Shown in pieces: positions 6,624 to 11,275 of a stretch of 11,275 nt of DNA. Below the pieces are notes generated by a model, which did not search any database, was not told where the DNA came from, and was given only the letters and a program-made list of their open reading frames with translations. A program made the position numbers and the translations under genes. The stretch is from NCBI GenBank assembly GCA_910578235.1, contig CAJTPP010000012.1, forward strand, positions 4,603 through 15,877, read 5' to 3'. The stretch comes from an uncultured Clostridia bacterium (GTDB lineage Bacteria > Bacillota > Clostridia > UBA1381). The first letter of the stretch is position 1; every line of letters starts with the position of its first letter.

Positions 6624-6887
6624 ATGGTTTCAAGTGAAGTGACAGTACAAAATTCAGTTGGGTTACACGCAAGACCTGCAACGTTTTTTATTCAGAGAGC
6701 TAACGAGTTTAAGTCAAGCATCTGGGTTGAAAAAGATGAAAGACGTGTCAATGCAAAAAGTCTTTTGGGCGTGTTATCTTTAGGTATTGTTAAAGGCACG
6801 GTTATTTCTATTATTGCGGACGGCAGCGATCAGGAAGAAGCTGTCAAGACGTTGGTTGAGCTTATCAAATCCAACTTCACGGAATAA
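6624..6887 (+). CDS. HPr family phosphocarrier protein
   Basis: An 87-residue cytoplasmic protein of normal HPr length. HPr passes phosphate from enzyme I to sugar-specific enzymes II of the phosphotransferase system. When phosphorylated on serine it is also the co-repressor for CcpA. The active-site motif NSVGLHARPA puts the phosphorylatable histidine at exactly position 15, and VNAKSLLGVLSLG puts the HPr-kinase target serine at position 46. Both functions are therefore expected, unlike Crh, which lacks His15. AGGGGGA (6608-6614) is 9 bases before ATG. The gene has its own promoter and terminator and no ptsI beside it. It could be the main PTS HPr or a second regulatory copy; the window does not decide this. 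Confidence 0.95.
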   Translation: MVSSEVTVQNSVGLHARPATFFIQRANEFKSSIWVEKDERRVNAKSLLGVLSLGIVKGTVISIIADGSDQEEAVKTLVELIKSNFTE

Positions 6888-6908
6888 TTTTGAATAATTT
6901 GTCTGATA

Positions 6909-6941
6909 AATAACTCTGCATTTATGTGTAGAGTTATTTTT
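6909..6941 (+). terminator. Intrinsic terminator after the HPr gene
   Basis: A 12-bp stem (6909-6920 with 6927-6938, one G-U pair at 6918/6929) closes the loop TTTATG. It merges into a run of five T residues ending at 6941. It lies 21 bases after the HPr stop and 30 bases before the uvrC start. Confidence 0.85.
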
Positions 6942-6958
6942 GGTGTAAAGAATAAAGG

Positions 6959-6965
6959 AAGGAGG
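6959..6965 (+). promoter_or_regulatory. Ribosome binding site that fixes the uvrC start at 6972
   Basis: A perfect AAGGAGG lies 6 bases before ATG 6972. The longer reading frame opening at ATG 6924 would start inside the loop of the terminator hairpin, has no ribosome site and adds 16 residues not typical of UvrC, so it is rejected. Confidence 0.9.
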
Positions 6966-6971
6966 TGCTAT

Positions 6972-8840
6972 ATGTTTGATTTAGATGAGGAACTGAAAAA
7001 TTTACCTGAGGAACCGGGCGTGTATATAATGCATAACAGTGAGGACGATATTATTTATGTCGGCAAAGCAAAAATTCTGAAAAACCGTGTGCGTCAGTAT
7101 TTTCAGAAAAATTCAAATCATACGCCGAAGGTGCTTGCAATGGTATCGAATATAGCGTATTTTGAGTATATAGTTACCGATTCTGAGACAGAGGCGCTTG
7201 CTCTTGAGTGTAATCTCATAAAAAAACATCGTCCAAAGTATAACATACTTCTTAAAGACGATAAGCATTATCCGTATATAAAGGTGACAATAAATGAACC
7301 GTATCCTAAGCTCATGAAAGTCAGAAAACTGCAAAAGGACGGAGCTAAATATTATGGTCCGTATGTTTCGGGTATCACGTTAAAAAACACCTTGGAGCTT
7401 GTGCAGAAGCTTTTTAAACCGCCGCTGTGCCGCAGAAGATTTCCCGAAGATATACGAAAAGGGAGGCCGTGTCTTAATTACCACATAAATAACTGTTTTG
7501 CGCCGTGTACCGGAAAGATTGGTAAGGAGGAGTACAGGCAGGTATATTTTAATATCTGCCGTTTTCTTGACGGTAATCATAAGGCATTGGTAGCGGAACT
7601 TACTCAGCAAATGGAGGATGCGTCAGAGAATATGCTTTATGAAAAGGCGGCCGATTTGCGCGATAAAATCCGCGCGATTAAGGATATAGAAGAGCATCAG
7701 AAGATGATAAACACGGCAAAACAGGACAACAGAGATGTCATTGCTCTTGCCAGAGAGGAAAGTATTACTTTTTGCGAGGTGTTTTTCATACGAAACGGCA
7801 AGGTTATAGGACGTGAAAGCTATAAAATTGATAATACGCAGCATAGCAGCAACGAAGAGGTTATGACGGATTTTGTTAAGCAGTTTTATCAAAGCAGTGA
7901 GTATATACCGGAGGAAATACTTACGGAATATGAGATAGAGGATAACGATGCTATTACGGAATGGCTCCGCGGGATGAAAAAGAAAAAAGTTGTGATTTCA
8001 AATCCGAAACGGGGTGACAAGCTTCATATGGTAGAAATGGTGCGTAAAAATGCCGACATAGCGCTTGGAAACTATAAGATCAGGGTTATGAAGGAGAAGG
8101 AGAAAAATACGCTTCTTGACACTATGCAGGAGCTTCTGAGACTTGAACAGCGGCCTGCCCGTATAGAAGCGTACGACATATCCAATATTCAGGGAGCGGA
8201 TAATGTGGGCGCTATGGTTGTGTTTGAAAACGGTAAGAGCGCGAAACGCAAGTATCGTCTGTTTAAGATTAAATCATTTGAAGGCGCGGATGACTACGCG
8301 TCTATGAAAGAGGTTATATACAGACGTTTCCGTCACGCGCTTGAAGAGGAAGAACAGATTCGTCAGGGTATGATTTTGCGAAAGGACGCAAAATTTCTCC
8401 CGCTTCCCGATCTTGTGCTGCTTGACGGAGGAACAGGGCATCTGAATACTGTTACGGAGCTTTTTGAAATGATGGAAACGGATATTCCGGTATTTGGTAT
8501 GGTGAAAAATGACAAGCATAAAACACGCGGACTTGTCTCAAAAACGGGAGAAATAGAAATAAGTCCGACAAGTCCTGTTTTTAAGCTGATTACGCATATT
8601 CAGGACGAGGTGCATAACGCCGCAATATCGTATCACAGAAAGCTTCACGGCAGAATAGACTCCGAGCTTGATAAAATAGGCGGAATTGGAGAAAAAAGAC
8701 GTAAAGCGCTATTGACTACTTTTAAAACAATTGATAAAATAAAAGAAGCGACAATTGACGAGCTGTTAATAGTAAAGGGAATGGACAGAAAATCAGCTCA
8801 GAGCGTTTATAATTATTTTCGGAGGGACAGCGATGTTTAA
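6972..8840 (+). CDS. uvrC: Excinuclease ABC subunit C (UvrC)
   Basis: The nuclease of nucleotide excision repair: recruited by UvrB at damaged DNA, it cuts on both sides of the lesion. It has 622 residues from ATG 6972, a normal length. Domains in order: the GIY-YIG nuclease (about 13-90) with PGVYIM, IIYVGKAK and SETEALALE (E79 as metal ligand); four cysteines C153, C167, C175 and C179, matching the UvrC Fe-S cluster pattern; the UVR domain (about 205-240) with YEKAADLRDKI, which binds UvrB; the RNase H-like endonuclease (about 395-550) with YDISNIQG (D402), LVLLDGGTGH (D485) and DEVHNAA (H548); and tandem helix-hairpin-helix motifs, IGGIGEKRRKALL and VKGMDRKSAQSV. Its stop overlaps the pgeF start by 8 bases. 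Only 30 bases separate it from the upstream terminator. Confidence 0.98.
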   Translation: MFDLDEELKNLPEEPGVYIMHNSEDDIIYVGKAKILKNRVRQYFQKNSNHTPKVLAMVSNIAYFEYIVTDSETEALALECNLIKKHRPKYNILLKDDKHYPYIKVTINEPYPKLMKVRKLQKDGAKYYGPYVSGITLKNTLELVQKLFKPPLCRRRFPEDIRKGRPCLNYHINNCFAPCTGKIGKEEYRQVYFNICRFLDGNHKALVAELTQQMEDASENMLYEKAADLRDKIRAIKDIEEHQKMINTAKQDNRDVIALAREESITFCEVFFIRNGKVIGRESYKIDNTQHSSNEEVMTDFVKQFYQSSEYIPEEILTEYEIEDNDAITEWLRGMKKKKVVISNPKRGDKLHMVEMVRKNADIALGNYKIRVMKEKEKNTLLDTMQELLRLEQRPARIEAYDISNIQGADNVGAMVVFENGKSAKRKYRLFKIKSFEGADDYASMKEVIYRRFRHALEEEEQIRQGMILRKDAKFLPLPDLVLLDGGTGHLNTVTELFEMMETDIPVFGMVKNDKHKTRGLVSKTGEIEISPTSPVFKLITHIQDEVHNAAISYHRKLHGRIDSELDKIGGIGEKRRKALLTTFKTIDKIKEATIDELLIVKGMDRKSAQSVYNYFRRDSDV

Positions 8841-9633
8841 ACTGAACAGGAAAAACGGTGTTTCATATTATACCGTAACATCTTTTGAAGAAACAGGACT
8901 TGTTAGGCATGGGTTTTCAACAAGATTGGGCGGTGTAAGCGAGGGATGCTATGCGGACATGAATTTTCGGTTTAACTGTGATGACCCGCGCGAAAATGTT
9001 CAGAAAAATTTTAAAATAATGGCTGATACTCTCGGTATGGATTATAGCAGAATGGTGTTGTCAAAACAGGTGCATGGGGACGTTATCCATACAGTCTCAG
9101 AAAAGGACTGCGGAAATGGTATTATTGACAAAAATAAATTTGACGGCGTTGACGCGCTGATAACCGATAAAAAGGGTATACCGATGGTAACGCTGTTCGC
9201 GGATTGCGTGCCGCTGTTTTTTCTGGATAAACGTCAGGGAGCGGCTGCTCTTGCTCATTCAGGGTGGAAAGGCACTGTCAGACGTATAGGACAGAAAACC
9301 GCTGAGAAAATGATCAAGGATTATGGAAGCAAGCCGGAAGATATTCTGGCGGCGATAGGGCCGTCTATTCAGGAGTGTCATTTTGAGGTGGGCGATGATG
9401 TTGCTGAAATATTTATACGGGAATTCGGATATGAAACTGCTGTCAGATATAATGAAAAATATCATGTGAATATGCAAAGGGCTATAAAAAAGCAGATTCT
9501 TGAAAGTGGAATTCCGTCAGAAAATATAGATGACTGCGAAATATGCACATACTGTAACAGTGATTTGCTGTTTTCGCACAGAAAAACAAACGGAAAAAGA
9601 GGAAACCTTGGAGCGTTTATGGAGTTAATATAG
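8833..9633 (+). CDS. pgeF: Multicopper-fold purine nucleoside phosphorylase/laccase-domain protein (YfiH/YlmD family)
   Basis: A 266-residue protein of the DUF152 family. Members have been reported as polyphenol oxidases and as zinc-dependent adenosine deaminases/purine nucleoside phosphorylases, and E. coli PgeF is linked to peptidoglycan precursor proofreading. Family motifs are RHGFSTRLGGVS at 25-36, SKQVHGD at 77-83, FADCVPL at 122-128, AHSGWKGT at 141-148, IGPSIQ at 175-180 and the C-terminal SHRKTNGKRGNLGAF. H81, C125 and H142 are the expected metal and active-site ligands, all present. GGAGGG (8821-8826) lies 6 bases before ATG, inside the end of uvrC, so the two genes are probably coupled. 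The exact substrate cannot be read from the sequence. Confidence 0.94.
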   Translation: MFKLNRKNGVSYYTVTSFEETGLVRHGFSTRLGGVSEGCYADMNFRFNCDDPRENVQKNFKIMADTLGMDYSRMVLSKQVHGDVIHTVSEKDCGNGIIDKNKFDGVDALITDKKGIPMVTLFADCVPLFFLDKRQGAAALAHSGWKGTVRRIGQKTAEKMIKDYGSKPEDILAAIGPSIQECHFEVGDDVAEIFIREFGYETAVRYNEKYHVNMQRAIKKQILESGIPSENIDDCEICTYCNSDLLFSHRKTNGKRGNLGAFMELI

Positions 9634-9649
9634 ATTTGGAGATTGATTG

Positions 9650-11248
9650 ATGAGCAGGGTAAAAAAATTTACAATACTGATAATAACAATATGTTTTGCC
9701 GCGTCACTGACAGGCTGTGACATGATAGACAGAATAAAAAAAAGAATTTCAGAGGATACAGAGCAAACAGAAACGGATAACAATGATGATACAAAGCCGG
9801 TATCAAACAGTATAAGCGTGGGAATTATGGATTTTGATACATTTAATCCGCTTATAACGGCTTCTCAGACGGTTAAGGAATGCGCGCAGTTTGTATATGA
9901 GCCGTTATTTGAGGTGGATGAAAAACTTATTCCTGTGCCTGTGCTGGCGGAAAGTTACACGGTTTCAGCGGACGGCAGAGTTATAGATATAACCTTGAAG
10001 AATAATGTGCAGTGGCATAACGGAGCGGCTTTTACCGCTACAGATGCGGCGTATACAATAAAGCAGGTTCGCTCGGGGATTACTCCGTATACGGATCTAC
10101 TTGCCGATATGGCTGATTATAAAGCTACGGGAGATTACACTCTGCAGATTGCGCTGAAGTATGCGATCCCGAATTTTGTGTCGCTGCTTACATTTCCGAT
10201 AGTACAGTATCAGACGGATATGCGTGTGAACGGAGCGTATATTCCTGTCGGAACAGGTCCTTTCAGATATGAAAAACAGCTTAGCTCGGGACGTGTATCA
10301 TTTACAGCGTTTGAAAATTATCATAACGGCAGAGCGCAGATAGATAATTTGTATGTGTACACTGTACCGGATATAAAGAAGTACGAGTCAATGTTCGAGG
10401 CGAATGAAATTGATCTGATGACCGGTGAAACAGTGGATCTTTCAGAATATACACCCAGAGGAAGCGCAAGAAATAATGACTATCTGACTAATAAAATGAC
10501 ATTTGTCGGATATAATCTTCGTAAAAGTACGCTGTCGGGAAATGAGACTCGTAAAGGTCTCGCAGAGCTTATAGATAAGGATGATATTGTAAATTCTGTT
10601 ATTTATTCGAGGGGCAGGGCTTCAGATATACCTATAAATCCGTCGTCAATTTATTATTATGATACAAACACGCGGTTTAAGGCGGATTATGATCTCGCCT
10701 CGTCATGTCTCGGCAATGACGGATGGGGACTTAACGGTGACGGCAGATATGAGCGCGCGGTTCATGGGACAAAGGAAATACTAAGCGTTGAAATTTTAAC
10801 AAGCAGTGACAGCGAAGAAAAAGTCAGCATAGCTAACAGAATAGCGGCGGGATATAATGAGTTCGGTATACCCGCGGAGGTAAACGCTCTTCCATATGAC
10901 AGCTATATGGAGAAAATCAATGCCGGAGATTACGATATAATGCTTGGAGAAATAGAAATAGGCGCAAATCTTGATTTGACGCCGCTTGTCACCTCGGCCG
11001 GGAATTATTTTGCATACCGTAATCCGAATGTTGATATGCTTATAGGTCAAATGGGTATGACAAACGACACAGAACAGCTTAATTCTCTGTTCAGGCAATA
11101 TGGGGAAATTCTTATTGAGGATATGCCGTTTTCTGTGCTCTTTTTCAGAAAAGGCGATGTTTTGTCAGGGGCAAAGCTGAAAAGCGAATTGATACCGTCA
11201 ATAAGCAGACCATTCCGTAATATTGAGAACTGGAGCGTGACGCAATGA
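9650..11248 (+). CDS. ABC transporter substrate-binding lipoprotein, family 5 (oligopeptide/nickel type)
   Basis: From ATG 9650 it has 532 residues. An in-frame TTG at 9647 is possible, but GGAG (9638-9641) is 8 bases from the ATG. The N-terminus is a lipoprotein signal: SRVKK, a hydrophobic stretch, then the lipobox LTGC with the lipidated cysteine at 23. An acidic Asp/Glu/Thr/Asn-rich tether (about 34-52) follows. The binding domain shows SBP_bac_5 hallmarks: FNPLITAS, VYEPLFEVDEKLIPVPVLAES, LKNNVQWHNGAAFTATDAAY, VGTGPFRYE and, near the C-terminus, NYFAYRNPNVDMLI. It should sit outside the cell, anchored to the membrane. Family ligands include oligopeptides, dipeptides, nickel and heme; this one is not identifiable. 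No permease or ATPase gene is next to it. It starts 16 bases after pgeF and overlaps the next gene by ATGA. Confidence 0.92.
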   Translation: MSRVKKFTILIITICFAASLTGCDMIDRIKKRISEDTEQTETDNNDDTKPVSNSISVGIMDFDTFNPLITASQTVKECAQFVYEPLFEVDEKLIPVPVLAESYTVSADGRVIDITLKNNVQWHNGAAFTATDAAYTIKQVRSGITPYTDLLADMADYKATGDYTLQIALKYAIPNFVSLLTFPIVQYQTDMRVNGAYIPVGTGPFRYEKQLSSGRVSFTAFENYHNGRAQIDNLYVYTVPDIKKYESMFEANEIDLMTGETVDLSEYTPRGSARNNDYLTNKMTFVGYNLRKSTLSGNETRKGLAELIDKDDIVNSVIYSRGRASDIPINPSSIYYYDTNTRFKADYDLASSCLGNDGWGLNGDGRYERAVHGTKEILSVEILTSSDSEEKVSIANRIAAGYNEFGIPAEVNALPYDSYMEKINAGDYDIMLGEIEIGANLDLTPLVTSAGNYFAYRNPNVDMLIGQMGMTNDTEQLNSLFRQYGEILIEDMPFSVLFFRKGDVLSGAKLKSELIPSISRPFRNIENWSVTQ

Positions 11249-11275
11249 AGGTTATAGTAATAGGCGCGGGAGCGT
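11245..11275 (+). CDS. Partial (5' end): probable FAD/NAD(P)-binding oxidoreductase
   Basis: Only ten codons are visible before the window ends, reading MKVIVIGAGA. A beta strand running into GxGxx at the extreme N-terminus is the typical start of a Rossmann dinucleotide-binding domain. The ATG overlaps the TGA of the lipoprotein gene as ATGA, and TGGAG (11231-11235) sits 9 bases upstream, which supports a real translation start. A HI0933/BaiN-type flavoprotein is one guess, but other FAD- or NAD-dependent enzymes start the same way. Confidence 0.6.
   Translation, partial: MKVIVIGAGA

Noticed and set aside
6924..6971. Sixteen-residue N-terminal extension of uvrC
   Set aside because: Its ATG lies in the terminator loop and has no ribosome site. 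The start at 6972 has a perfect AAGGAGG at the right distance and begins like known UvrC proteins.
1423..11270. The 7-mer GGCGCGG recurs about ten times on the plus strand
   Set aside because: The copies I checked lie in frame as Gly-Ala codons (GGC GCG) followed by a codon starting with G. This is codon preference in coding sequence, not a separate signal such as a Chi-like site.
1..11275. A new defence, mobile or biosynthetic system
   Set aside because: Every long open frame on the plus strand belongs to a recognisable family, intergenic space is small, and no integrase, transposase, repeat array, toxin-antitoxin pair or RNA gene was found.

Overview
The window is a tightly packed, all-plus-strand stretch of bacterial housekeeping genes. 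It most likely comes from a Clostridia-type Firmicute of moderate GC. The reasons are the Firmicute order prkC-rsgA-rpe-thiN, strong AGGAGG-type ribosome binding sites, a ThiI without a rhodanese domain beside its own cysteine desulfurase, and an HPr carrying both His15 and the regulatory Ser46. No tRNA, rRNA, insertion sequence, CRISPR array or phage gene was seen.

Region 1 (1-5238) reads as one operon. It holds the 3' end of a probable PASTA-type Ser/Thr kinase gene (prkC), then rsgA (ribosome-assembly GTPase), rpe (ribulose-5-phosphate epimerase), thiN (thiamine pyrophosphokinase), a nifS/iscS-type cysteine desulfurase, thiI (tRNA 4-thiouridine synthesis) and a stand-alone CinA C-terminal domain (NMN amidase, pncC type). 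Three successive joints are 4-base ATGA stop/start overlaps, the next has zero spacing and the next 14 bases, so translation is probably coupled along the chain. A perfect 12-bp hairpin without a T-run lies between prkC and rsgA.

Region 2 (5239-6440) is recA, with its own sigma-A-like promoter (TTGCAA, 17 bp, TATAAT) and no canonical GAAC-N4-GTTC LexA box in the gap. Region 3 (6441-6941) is an HPr gene with its own promoter and a clear intrinsic terminator. Region 4 (6972-11275) is a second operon-like run: uvrC, pgeF (YfiH/YlmD-type multicopper-fold enzyme), an orphan family-5 substrate-binding lipoprotein, and the first ten codons of a probable FAD/NAD-binding oxidoreductase, joined by short gaps or overlaps.

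The genes serve signalling and ribosome assembly (prkC, rsgA), cofactor and sulfur handling (thiN, nifS, thiI), pyridine-nucleotide salvage (pncC) and DNA recombination and repair (recA, uvrC). I found no convincing novel system. The points worth a second look are regulatory or architectural: the leader hairpin and missing Shine-Dalgarno of rsgA, the pncC-only cinA locus, the terminator just before uvrC, and the orphan binding lipoprotein.
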